Positions 1 through 7,940 of a DNA stretch of 11,089 nt are shown here, one piece after another. This DNA comes from Richelia sp. UBA3308 (GTDB taxonomy: Bacteria > Cyanobacteriota > Cyanobacteriia > Cyanobacteriales > Nostocaceae): NCBI GenBank assembly GCA_002361335.1, contig DESS01000040.1, positions 19,579-30,667 on the forward strand, in the 5' to 3' direction. Position 1 is the first letter of the stretch, and each line of letters starts with the position of its first letter. The translations under genes were made by a program, and so were the position numbers. The notes beneath the pieces were generated by a model, which saw only the letters and a list, made by a program, of their open reading frames with translations, ran no database searches and was not told the origin of the DNA.

Positions 1-38
1 ACTCAAAATATAAACGAGCGTGCTGTATTTGAAATTAC

Positions 39-175
39 TATATTAGACCTCTTGCAAAAATAAAATCAACCTTTTACCTTTGAACAATTGAAAAAAATAT
101 TGTTCTTTCCCTGCTTGTAGAGAGGCAATGAGCAAAAGGGGGGTTTCTTGCTACTTATTCAAGAGGTATATTATA
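39..175. repeat. MITE-like inverted-repeat element (remnant)
   Basis: The 21-nt ends at 39-59 and 155-175 are inverted copies matching at 17 of 21 positions; they share the core ACCTCTTG / CAAGAGGT. The 95-bp interior has no coding capacity but contains a perfect 7-bp hairpin, GAACAAT (82-88) with ATTGTTC (99-105). Length, imperfect terminal repeats and lack of a gene fit a non-autonomous IS-derived element. It lies 15 bp beyond the stop codon of the small membrane-protein gene. No clear target duplication is visible. Confidence 0.45.
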
Positions 176-190
176 GAAAAATTTGCTATT

Positions 191-571
191 TTAACTAAAT
201 CTATATCTTAAAAATAATCCTCCTTCATTAGAATCGACTATTTCATAATCATTTTTGAGAAGCCTATTTAGCTTAATTGCTAATAAAATTAAAATAGCTG
301 TAAATAGGATTATTTCTGGTATAATTAAGACTTTGATTCCAATAATTAGAAATCCAAATGCCAATGCATTGCTTAATAAGGTAGTACCTAATAGTAAAGC
401 TGTACCTATAATGTAGACTCTATTTTTGAATTGACGCTCACTATCAAAACTGAGTCTTTCGATAAACTTCCCAATATCCTTGGCTAATTCCCCGTCAATA
501 ACAAGAATTTCTTCTTCTTTGTTGATAAGAGCGTTCTTCAATTCATCCTTCGTGCGTACTACTACAACCAT
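191..571 (-). CDS. small two-helix membrane protein, function unknown
   Basis: A 126-residue protein. The N-terminal ~45 residues are charged and soluble (RTKDELKNALINKEEEILVI, then GELAKDIGKFIERL). Two hydrophobic stretches, about 52-79 and 81-99, are likely membrane helices, and a short polar tail (about 104-126) ends in LRYRF. There is no signal peptide. The start is supported by an AGAAGGAGAGA Shine-Dalgarno at 577-587, about 7 nt before the ATG. The N-terminal pattern resembles small bacterial membrane proteins I cannot name, and no enzymatic motif is seen. The gene lies about 500 bp downstream of the nucleoside hydrolase gene on the same strand, but a terminator-like hairpin between them argues against an operon. 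Function is unassigned; that it is a real gene is fairly likely from its ribosome binding site and composition. Confidence 0.75.
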   Translation of the reverse strand: MVVVVRTKDELKNALINKEEEILVIDGELAKDIGKFIERLSFDSERQFKNRVYIIGTALLLGTTLLSNALAFGFLIIGIKVLIIPEIILFTAILILLAIKLNRLLKNDYEIVDSNEGGLFLRYRFS

Positions 572-1067
572 CGGATTCTCTCCTTCTAAGTAAATGATTG
601 GTTTGCGGAGAAGGCGGATTTCAGTTATTCGATTTTTTGAAGCTGATATATTTATTCTAACTTTCTAATAACTATTTTATGGTTTTGATTGTGACACTTA
701 AGTATATGGTTGTCAAATTTTAAACATTTCATTCCGTTTTGTTAAGAATAAGTTAATTTTTTCTATATTTATCAATATATAGACTCAAGTATTTTTATTA
801 TAAATTAGGAAAAATAACCTAATTGATTAATTCTATTTTTATCCTTCATATATTAATCACACATTAATTGCTTAGAACTATAAAGTTTTTTTTTCAAAAA
901 TGAAATGTTAATTATATAAATTCATCAACAATTAATTGCCTAGGAAAAAAAATAGTAAAATTATTTTAAAAAAGGAAAAGAATCCAAGTCCATTTAAACT
1001 TAGATTCCACAAGAGAATAAGTTTGAAAATACGGTTGTTTAACTCGAACAGTTAAATTACACCTAAA
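572..1067. other. AT-rich intergenic spacer
   Basis: No gene is seen here. The spacer is strongly AT-rich and separates two minus-strand genes. It holds the ribosome binding site of the small membrane-protein gene (577-587) and the terminator-like hairpin of the nucleoside hydrolase gene (about 966-1007). A 13-nt near-duplicate, ATTAATTGCTTAG / ATTAATTGCCTAG, occurs near 864 and 931. The promoter of the small gene must lie here, but I could not pick a convincing -35/-10 pair. Confidence 0.6.
966..1007 (-). terminator. intrinsic terminator-like hairpin after the nucleoside hydrolase gene
   Basis: GAATCCAAGT (980-989) and ACTTAGATTC (998-1007) pair at 9 of 10 positions around an 8-nt loop. On the minus strand the stem is followed by a T-rich run (TTTTCCTTTTTTT), as expected for a rho-independent terminator. 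It sits about 60 bp after the nucleoside hydrolase stop codon. The stem has low GC, so efficiency is uncertain. Confidence 0.6.
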
Positions 1068-3899
1068 TTACACCGCAAAAATTGTATCTAGATCGCTACT
1101 AAAAGTATTTGCAGATTGTCCCACAACAACTGCAAGTAAGTCATCTTCTTGGAAAATTTCAACCCCTAAATCGCGATCGCTAAAAGTAAGATTATCCAAG
1201 TTAGCTACTCTCAACTTAGTTGCACCTAATTGGAAGTTGTTGATAGTATCGAAGCCTTCACCTTTATCCAAGATTACGGTAGCTTCTCCCGTACCAAGGA
1301 AAACAGTATCCAATCCAGCACCGGAGTTAATTAAGTCTGCACCACCGTTACCAAAAATGTTATCGTCACCTTTACCAGCTTCAATTACATCGGTGTCGGA
1401 ACTACCATAAATATTGTCGTTGCCTTTACCACCAATTAAGGTATCCATTCCACCGTTGCCAAAGATGTTGTCGTTACCATCAGTACCAACTAGATTCTCA
1501 TCTTCTCCGGTTCCAAATATTTCGTTAGGTTGAATCGGTTCGACAGTTTCGGCAAATAACCTTACGTTATCAAATTCTACGTCTTCTCCTGGTCCAGCTA
1601 AAAGGTTAACCAAGCGGATTTCTAAATTTTGTCCTAGGAAGGGTTCCGTTTCCTTAGCAGTGAAAGTTACTGTTGAGGTTTCAAATGTTCCTTCTGCAAT
1701 GCTAATAGTGTTATTATCCCTAGCGAGAACTTTTCCACCTGCAAGTAATTCAACACGATAACCGGGGAAACCCTCATAGTTAAAGCCGTCATCTGGATTA
1801 TTTTCCGCAGTATTACCTACTTCAACTTGTAAGGTGTATTCAGTGTTAGCTTTTAATTGGGTATTGAGGGTTTGAGTTAAACCAAAAATTCCACTACCAA
1901 TAGCCGCTTGCGAGTAAGCATATCCCGTATTTTCACCTTCTGGAGCTTCTTGGGGAAATACATTTGGGGTGGGATTAAAAGCTCCGATATCGGTAACATT
2001 TTCACCAATCAGCGCATCTGGATCGAAAACTTTCCAACCGGGAATAAATTCACCCAAGCTTGTTTGGGTAAATTGATCTTCTGGTAATTGAGGTATTTCA
2101 AAACCGGGATTTTCGATCGCGATCGCTCTACCATCTGTAGTATCTTCAATGGTAGTAGTAATTTTACTAAAATCTGGGTCAATGGAATAATTTTCGTTCT
2201 CTAGCAAAGTAAAGGAATAAGTTTCATCACCCTCTACTTTGTTATCTGAAAGTGGTTTAACAGCAACAGTTGCCCTCGTTGCACCTTCAGCAATTGTGAT
2301 ACTAGAAACAAAAATACCATCTTCAAACGCCCCACTGAAATCAGTAATATTACTGAAAAGTTCCAAGACATTCTCTGTATCTCCTCCTTCGCCGTCGGAG
2401 TCTTCTAATTGTAATTTTATAGTCAAACCACCTACTGGTGCTGGTTCGCTGAGATTAAAGGTAATAAGTTGTGTTTCTCCACCTTCGGAAATTACTGTTT
2501 TATCAGCACTAAAGTTAACTATAGGTAAATCGGTGATAATGATATTTGCTGAATTCTGGTTAGAATCAATGGTGTAACCCTCTCCTTCTAAAATAGTAAA
2601 TGCCGAAATTTCTTCTCCTTCTGGTACACCGTCAGGGATACCTGTAAACATTAGTTTTGCTTCAGTTGCTCCTGGTTCTACAATGATAAAACTAGGACTA
2701 TCGCCTTCGGTTATGATTTCGATATCACTAATATTCTCTAAGGCAATTTCTGAATCTCCTTGCATCCCATCTTCATCAAAAGCTTCAAATTTAATCTTAA
2801 GTCCTTCTTCTGGAGCGGGTTGCGAGAGAGTTATAATAAACGAACCCATCCCACCATTTTCAGCAAAAATTGTTGGCTCTGCTGTGACGCTAACTATAGG
2901 TAATTCTAAATATGAGAAAACTTCTCCAGCGTCAAAATTAATGTTATCAAAACTTGGATCTAGGGAAACTAAGACATTTGCAGGTGAACCAGAAACCGCT
3001 TTGGTTTGTCCTTGATTTTCTCCCGGTGCTGATTCGGTGTCTACATCAATATGTAAAGGAGTTTCCGGTGAGAAGTCTGGTTCAGAAAGGTTGATGGCAG
3101 CAACTAAATCCCAAACAGGATTAGGATCGTTGTCACTTTGAATCACTGTTAAAGCAAAGTCTAATAGTTCTGCTGCGATCGCACTTTCTGGTGTTCCGGT
3201 TTCTAACCATTCAAGATAGTCTTGACGATCAAATTCAACTTTATTTGTAGCGTCAAGTGGTGTGAGTTGAATTTTCAGACCTTTTTTACCTGCATCAAAC
3301 ACCTCTTGGGCTGCAACTGGATCTAGCCAGATATTAAACTCAGCTGTTTCGTTAGTAGAAAAAGGTGGCTCGGGAAGTACGGGTAAGTTACCAGGAACAA
3401 AGACTGCTCCCCCCATTATTTGCACAATCGAAATATTATCAATAATTGATGGGTCTTGACGGAAAGCTTCTGCTATATTTGTCAAGGGACCTGTTGCCAG
3501 AATTGCTACTGGTTCTGGTGAGTTTTTGATAGTTTCGATGATAAGATCTACCGCAGGCTTAGTCTCAATGTCTGGTACTTCTTCTGGTAAACTCACAAAA
3601 GGAGACCAGAAATTATCCGATCCATCTCTAATAAAGTCGGGAAATTCATTATTTCCTGACAAAGGTGTTGAACGTCCTACTCCAATAGGAATATCTGTAT
3701 CTCCCAAACGTCCCAACATCCGCTTGAGATTATCATCAAATACTTGTGGACGAGCGATTCCATTGACGATGGTAATGGCTTGGGTATCAAATTTAGGATT
3801 TGCCAGTATATATGCTAGGGCCGTCATCCCATCTTGACTACCGTCATCATCGAAAATCAGCGGAATCGGGTTTACGGGTATATTGGAATTCTGCGACAT
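1068..3899 (-). CDS. exported nucleoside hydrolase with Calx-beta, jelly-roll and RTX domains
   Basis: A 943-residue modular protein. Residues ~11-330 form an inosine-uridine-type nucleoside hydrolase (N-glycosidic cleavage of nucleosides to base and ribose). Visible are the N-terminal Asp cluster DDDGSQDG (17-24), ATGPLTN (135-141), GGAVFVPGN (163-171), AEFNIWLDP (186-194) and VWD (262-264), whose Asp fits the C-terminal metal ligand. Two Calx-beta domains follow (~335-455 and ~459-586), then a jelly-roll/CBM-like domain (~593-783, from NPGFE to FDNVR) and about nine RTX nonapeptides (796-876, e.g. GTDGNDNIF, GGKGNDNIY). There is no signal peptide, so type I secretion with calcium-induced folding outside the cell is inferred. 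Plain nucleoside hydrolases have only about 310-350 residues, so this is a large fusion. The start is supported by AGGAAA at 3907-3912, 7 nt before the ATG. The first metal motif has Gly24 where a second Asp is usual, so activity and substrate are unproven. It is divergent to the lipase-like gene. Confidence 0.92.
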   Translation of the reverse strand: MSQNSNIPVNPIPLIFDDDGSQDGMTALAYILANPKFDTQAITIVNGIARPQVFDDNLKRMLGRLGDTDIPIGVGRSTPLSGNNEFPDFIRDGSDNFWSPFVSLPEEVPDIETKPAVDLIIETIKNSPEPVAILATGPLTNIAEAFRQDPSIIDNISIVQIMGGAVFVPGNLPVLPEPPFSTNETAEFNIWLDPVAAQEVFDAGKKGLKIQLTPLDATNKVEFDRQDYLEWLETGTPESAIAAELLDFALTVIQSDNDPNPVWDLVAAINLSEPDFSPETPLHIDVDTESAPGENQGQTKAVSGSPANVLVSLDPSFDNINFDAGEVFSYLELPIVSVTAEPTIFAENGGMGSFIITLSQPAPEEGLKIKFEAFDEDGMQGDSEIALENISDIEIITEGDSPSFIIVEPGATEAKLMFTGIPDGVPEGEEISAFTILEGEGYTIDSNQNSANIIITDLPIVNFSADKTVISEGGETQLITFNLSEPAPVGGLTIKLQLEDSDGEGGDTENVLELFSNITDFSGAFEDGIFVSSITIAEGATRATVAVKPLSDNKVEGDETYSFTLLENENYSIDPDFSKITTTIEDTTDGRAIAIENPGFEIPQLPEDQFTQTSLGEFIPGWKVFDPDALIGENVTDIGAFNPTPNVFPQEAPEGENTGYAYSQAAIGSGIFGLTQTLNTQLKANTEYTLQVEVGNTAENNPDDGFNYEGFPGYRVELLAGGKVLARDNNTISIAEGTFETSTVTFTAKETEPFLGQNLEIRLVNLLAGPGEDVEFDNVRLFAETVEPIQPNEIFGTGEDENLVGTDGNDNIFGNGGMDTLIGGKGNDNIYGSSDTDVIEAGKGDDNIFGNGGADLINSGAGLDTVFLGTGEATVILDKGEGFDTINNFQLGATKLRVANLDNLTFSDRDLGVEIFQEDDLLAVVVGQSANTFSSDLDTIFAV

Positions 3900-4119
3900 G
3901 TTTAATTTTCCTGAAGTTACGGTTAGTTATGCATGAAAAATTTGCACTGCTCCTCTTTAAGCAGCAGCAATATAGTTGAGCATTCAATCCTGGTTAAGGA
4001 AAACTACGGTTTTAATTGCTTTTAACAGTAGTTTGAATCATAAGGAAAAGAATTTATCTTGCAAGAATTAGGATTAAATACTTCAGACAGAGAGTTATAT
4101 TTATCACTTAATAACAAAG

Positions 4120-4139
4120 TGTTTTTACTTATAAAAACA
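4120..4139. repeat. perfect 8-bp dyad TGTTTTTA-4-TAAAAACA
   Basis: TGTTTTTA (4120-4127) and TAAAAACA (4132-4139) are perfect inverted copies with a 4-nt centre. It lies about 220 bp upstream of the nucleoside hydrolase start. It could be an operator-like binding site or simply an AT-rich hairpin; nothing in the sequence decides. Confidence 0.35.
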
Positions 4140-4426
4140 ATATTTGCCATCAGTAGGTCTCTGACTAAGAATTACTGATAATAATGAATTTTTCCTTAAA
4201 ATTCAAAATATCCGACAAATATTATTTTATTTGCGGCTATTGAGTGCCAAGTTCAACCCTAATTATTTATACCTTTAATATATACGCAAAACCACATATT
4301 TTGTGCATGAAGATTTGATGAAGAATGTCGCTAAATATTGGTAGGAAAAATCTGTATATTTAACTTACAAACTTTTCCTACTTTTCCCACTTTTTGGCAT
4401 TTATTGTCCAAATCGGGCTTTTCAAT

Positions 4427-4584
4427 ATATAGGAATCCTAATTGAAAATTGAAAAATACGAGCGTACACATTAATAGAGCTGAAACCCTTTTGCAAGACA
4501 GCATGACAGCAAAACGGCCTACCCACACAAATAATTATGGCTGCGCCACCCTGCGCCTTCCAAAAATCAAACCTGATTCCTATA
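4427..4584. repeat. possible small inverted-repeat element
   Basis: ATATAGGAATC (4427-4437) and GATTCCTATAT (4574-4584) are perfect 11-bp inverted copies, and the match extends weakly outward. The 136-bp interior is not convincingly coding and includes a TTTTGC/GCAAAA dyad near 4489-4514. This could be a MITE or IS remnant; a chance pairing cannot be excluded without finding further copies. Confidence 0.3.
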
Positions 4585-4648
4585 TTTGCTTAAGTATTTT
4601 TTTAATAGTGCACTTAAAGTCATAAATAAAACTCCCAGACTTTCAGAT

Positions 4649-4700
4649 CCCCCAAAATCTCCCGTTTGGGGGACTTTAACCCCCCTTTATAAGGAGGGGA
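4649..4700. repeat. double-hairpin C/G-rich dispersed-type repeat
   Basis: CCCCCAAA (4649-4656) pairs perfectly with TTTGGGGG (4665-4672). Nine bases later a second stem forms between CCCCCCTTTA (4681-4690) and TAAGGAGGGG (4691-4700), with one bulge. This layout of C-runs and G-runs around short A/T segments is a familiar intergenic repeat type in filamentous cyanobacteria. Copy number cannot be judged here. Confidence 0.6.
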
Positions 4701-4835
4701 GATAATAACTATACTTATTAAACATTCTCTAAGAGGATTTTTGAAAAGTTATAGGCATTACGCATCTCGGCTCAATGCCATTAAGTTTCATAGAGAACAC
4801 AATTGTCCAAAAATGTGGTTTGGGCATCCCTGCCG

Positions 4836-4881
4836 GTTACAAACACGCGGTTTCAACCGCCAGTTTCAGAGTTACAAACAC
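4836..4881. repeat. GTTACAAACAC direct repeat around a GCGGTT/AACCGC hairpin
   Basis: The 11-mer GTTACAAACAC occurs at 4836-4846 and 4871-4881, 35 bp apart. Between them lies the perfect hairpin GCGGTT-TC-AACCGC (4847-4860). The pair is about 90 bp upstream of the lipase-like start, so it could be a regulatory site or a repeat remnant. Confidence 0.4.
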
Positions 4882-4967
4882 AAAGTATTTTCATATCTAA
4901 ATCGAATTATTAATACCGCCTCAATTGCTACATTCAACTATGAGGTGAATATTATTTAATTAAGATT

Positions 4968-7784
4968 ATGAATAATTCATTAAATCTCGGATCAAATTTT
5001 GAAAATTCTTACTTTTTTGCAGTTGATGATTCATTAAATCAAGATGTTTTCTCTCTCAATAATAATTTTACGGGAAGTTTTCAACAGCCTATATTAAATA
5101 CATCTTATGAAGCAAATTCTCTCATCTCAGAAGAAAATTATACAAGGGAAATGTCAGCAAGATTTAACAACTTTTATAATCCTCAACTGCAAGGCAATGT
5201 AAATACAAATATCATAAATAATAGCGCTTTCAATGTCGATGAAACGGGTAAATTTACTGTTGATTTATTATTTCATGCCGATGGTTATACAAAGGAAATC
5301 CCTATTTTTTCTCTTGCGGGTATGGAAGATTTAAACCCCAGTTCTGATGAATACATTAAAGAAGCGGCGCGTCGTGCTTTGACTAATCCAACTGAAGGTT
5401 ATATTTTTCAAGAGTTAGGTAATTCTAATAGTTGGGATCAAACTGAGTCAGGAAAACACTTAATTGAATTTGCTGGAAATAATAATAGTTTTGCTGCCAA
5501 CTACAATCCTAATGCTGGTAAATTAGAATTTGAAAAAGCTGAATTTAATACTTTTGAATTAGGAATTCCCACCCTATCTGCTACAATTATTCGCACAGAC
5601 GGGAGTTTAGGACAGGTTAGCGCTACAGTTCATTTAACAAACGGTACTGCGATCGCCAATAAGGATTTTGATGATACTCCCATTGTGGTTAACTTTGCTG
5701 ATGGAGAAATGGAGAAAAATATTACTATTCCCATCAAGAGTGATAATTTAAAGGAGGGTAGGGAAACTCTTAATTTATCTTTAGGCCATTTGAGTGGCGG
5801 CGCAAGGCTTGGGGAGCAAAATACCGCTGTTGTTAATATTGGTGATGAGGATACGAGTAACCTCATTTCCAGCAGTCACAGCGATGATTCAGCATTATCT
5901 TTAGATACAGTTAATGTCTTTTTAAAACCAGGGGAAGAGATAAGTTTTGACATTACTGTCACAGCCCTTAGTAATATAACTACGGCTGAAAATGTAAATA
6001 ATTCTCAAATTTCTCAAATAAATATTTTCCCGGTGGATGATAATTTTGGGTATATTAAAGAAATTTCCCTGAAAAAAACTGTCGGAAACAATTACACTTA
6101 TACAGTGAAACTTTTATCCGATGGTACTGGTGGTAATCAAACTATAACTTTGCGAGTTGAGGGTTATGGAGATACAACAGTTAATGCGATCGCAGGTTTT
6201 CATGGTCCGTTTAATCGTCCTCCAAATCCCCAACAGCCCTCTGTTTATTTAGACCCTAATATTTTACCAGTTCAAGGTGTTATTACGGGAGGAAGTGAAG
6301 AGGGAGTTTTACTCAATCAAGAGATCGAAAACAATAAGAGCATCCGTCGGGTTGGCTTTAGAGAAGTCAATAATCCAATTGATGCACAACAAACCTGGGT
6401 TATAGTACATGGATGGAATGATACACCTGATGGAAGATTTACAGATTTAGCAAGAGAAATTAGTATTACAAATAAGGGCTCCCAGCCCCGCGGCTCCGCC
6501 GAACGCATTTTACTATTGGATTGGAGAGAAGCAGCTTATAATAACTCTGAAATTTTAGGAGTTGAATATGGAGTGCCAGGTGAGGGGAATTTGCGTGCTG
6601 CTACTTGGATTACCAGTGTTGCAGAATTTGCTCTCATTGCCTTAAAAAATTCTTATGGAATTGATTCTCAAGTAGCTGCTCAAAGTTTAAACTTAATAGG
6701 GCACAGTCTCGGTTCTTTAGTAACCGCTGAAATGGGACGAATTTACCGAGACGGAATGATAGTAGACAAGGAAACCATAGTAACAGCTAATAATCAAGGT
6801 GCTAGAACTATTACTGCCCTCGAACCTCCATCCGCACGGAATCGCGATCGCAATCCATTTACTGAAGATCCAAATCAGGATATTTACGATGTAGATGGTA
6901 GAAAAAAGGGTATTCAGGCTCCTGAAAAATTTGCAGATGTATCGGTGTTTTCTAGAGCCTATGTTGGTGAAAAAAGTATTGCGGGAAATCGAGGATTAAC
7001 TGTAACTGCTGATGAAGCTTTTCAAATGGATTTTGCAACTGAATATGATTTTGTCACCGATTTCGGGGAAGAACACGGTAGAGTGGTGACAACTTTCATT
7101 AATATTATTAACCAACAAGGTACATTAGGTGACTTACTCGGTATTAAGGCTTATGAATCCATAGATAAATTATCTATCGATGACTTTGACGAACTGAGAA
7201 TCCGTCGAGAAGATAACGGAGGTTATACAGGAATCATTGATGTTAGCAAAGACGATCGAGCAAGTTTATTAATTGCAAAATCAAAAACAGGTAAGCAAGA
7301 CGATATAGTTATCGGTAGTGTTGTCAATCAAGAAATCGACGGCAGTGATTTTTTCTATCTTGGGGGAGACAATCGCTACACCGGAAATGGAGATGATATT
7401 TTCTTCGGAGAATCAGGAAATGATCTTATTATCGGGGATGACAACAATGATATTCTGTTCGGCGGTATTGGTCAAGATACACTAAATGGTGGTTCCGGAA
7501 TCGATACATTTGTTTTAAAACCCGGTGGCGGTAATCTATTTAAACAAGAAGCTGATATAATAGAGGACTTCCAAATCGGAATCGATAAAATTGGTCTGAT
7601 GCAGCTTAATTTTGAACAACTAAGCTTTCAAGAAGTTCCCAGTGGATTTTTTGGTATTTCCAGAGATACTGCGATCGTTGCCAACTCAGAAATAATCGCA
7701 TTGCTCAAAGATATTAAAGTAGAAGAAATTCAAAAGCCAGAATTTTTTGTATTTATTGATGAAGATGAACTTCGAGTTAGTTAA
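4968..7784 (+). CDS. exported lipase-like alpha/beta hydrolase with Calx-beta and RTX domains
   Basis: A 938-residue modular protein with no signal peptide. After a low-complexity N-terminus, residues ~84-175 resemble a module of cyanobacterial exported proteins (VDLLFHADGY, IFSLAGMEDL, IKEAARRAL). A Calx-beta domain follows at ~195-296 and a beta-rich linker at ~310-405. The hydrolase domain (~475-730) shows VIVHGWND (478-485) as oxyanion-side motif and the nucleophile elbow GHSLG (578-582, Ser580). ITALEPP (615-621) sits where lipases of the pancreatic type have the acid Asp, here Glu619; His703 in EEHGRVV is the candidate base. RTX nonapeptides at ~805-849 (e.g. GESGNDLII, GGSGIDTFV) lead into the tail ADIIEDFQIGIDKIGL (862-877). 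A lipase or esterase acting outside the cell after type I export is inferred. The start has only a weak site: GAGGTG at 4942-4947 is about 20 nt away. It is divergent to the nucleoside hydrolase gene, which has a similar architecture. Confidence 0.85.
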   Translation: MNNSLNLGSNFENSYFFAVDDSLNQDVFSLNNNFTGSFQQPILNTSYEANSLISEENYTREMSARFNNFYNPQLQGNVNTNIINNSAFNVDETGKFTVDLLFHADGYTKEIPIFSLAGMEDLNPSSDEYIKEAARRALTNPTEGYIFQELGNSNSWDQTESGKHLIEFAGNNNSFAANYNPNAGKLEFEKAEFNTFELGIPTLSATIIRTDGSLGQVSATVHLTNGTAIANKDFDDTPIVVNFADGEMEKNITIPIKSDNLKEGRETLNLSLGHLSGGARLGEQNTAVVNIGDEDTSNLISSSHSDDSALSLDTVNVFLKPGEEISFDITVTALSNITTAENVNNSQISQINIFPVDDNFGYIKEISLKKTVGNNYTYTVKLLSDGTGGNQTITLRVEGYGDTTVNAIAGFHGPFNRPPNPQQPSVYLDPNILPVQGVITGGSEEGVLLNQEIENNKSIRRVGFREVNNPIDAQQTWVIVHGWNDTPDGRFTDLAREISITNKGSQPRGSAERILLLDWREAAYNNSEILGVEYGVPGEGNLRAATWITSVAEFALIALKNSYGIDSQVAAQSLNLIGHSLGSLVTAEMGRIYRDGMIVDKETIVTANNQGARTITALEPPSARNRDRNPFTEDPNQDIYDVDGRKKGIQAPEKFADVSVFSRAYVGEKSIAGNRGLTVTADEAFQMDFATEYDFVTDFGEEHGRVVTTFINIINQQGTLGDLLGIKAYESIDKLSIDDFDELRIRREDNGGYTGIIDVSKDDRASLLIAKSKTGKQDDIVIGSVVNQEIDGSDFFYLGGDNRYTGNGDDIFFGESGNDLIIGDDNNDILFGGIGQDTLNGGSGIDTFVLKPGGGNLFKQEADIIEDFQIGIDKIGLMQLNFEQLSFQEVPSGFFGISRDTAIVANSEIIALLKDIKVEEIQKPEFFVFIDEDELRVS
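6475..6506. repeat. GC-rich insert-like segment inside the lipase-like gene
   Basis: In this 32-nt stretch 26 bases are G or C (81%), against roughly 35-40% around it. It contains CCGCGG and the partial palindrome AGCCCCGCGGCT. It encodes about residues 504-513 (GSQPRGSAER), in the loop just before the hydrophobic strand ILLLDW, where an in-frame insertion would be tolerated. It resembles the GC-rich short dispersed repeats of filamentous cyanobacteria. Confidence 0.4.
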
Positions 7785-7940
7785 GGATTGTAAATAAAAA
7801 AAAGCTGCGCTACTAAATCAAGAAACCGTAAGGCATTCGGCTGCTTAAACATCTGCGCTCGTCAGATTTTGCCCCAAATTTGCTTGAAATTATCGCGAAT
7901 GTCAGTTGAATACAATACACGAAACTACCCCCCTTCCCGT

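Larger units (their letters stand above)
3900..4967. other. divergent intergenic region between the two RTX genes
   Basis: About 1.07 kb with no convincing gene. It must carry the promoters of both flanking genes, but no strong sigma70 hexamer pair was found for either. It contains an 8-bp dyad (4120-4139), degenerate short repeats of the type ACTTTTC (near 4370-4395), an 11-bp inverted repeat pair (4427/4584), a double hairpin (4649-4700), an inverted repeat GGCATT/AATGCC near 4753-4778 and a tandem GTTACAAACAC motif (4836-4881). The density of small repeats suggests an insertion-prone spacer. Confidence 0.6.

Noticed and set aside
2239..3837. Three plus-strand open frames (2239-2577, 2683-3015, 3526-3837)
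   Set aside because: They lie antisense inside the nucleoside hydrolase gene, have no ribosome binding site and encode Ser/Pro-rich shadow sequence.
4331..4528. 65-codon minus-strand open frame
   Set aside because: No Shine-Dalgarno; part of the peptide (QKVGKVGKV) comes from short repeats and the frame overlaps a repeat-like element.
4836..4881. Possible two-repeat CRISPR remnant (11-mer repeated at a 35-bp period)
   Set aside because: The repeat is too short, occurs only twice, the intervening segment is itself palindromic, and no cas genes are present.
4741..4959. 72-codon plus-strand open frame starting with TTG, ending 8 bp before the lipase-like start
   Set aside because: It reads through a hairpin and a direct repeat, has no ribosome binding site and no protein-like pattern.
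5630..6508. Minus-strand open frames at 5630-5866 and 6317-6508
   Set aside because: Antisense shadows of the lipase-like gene.
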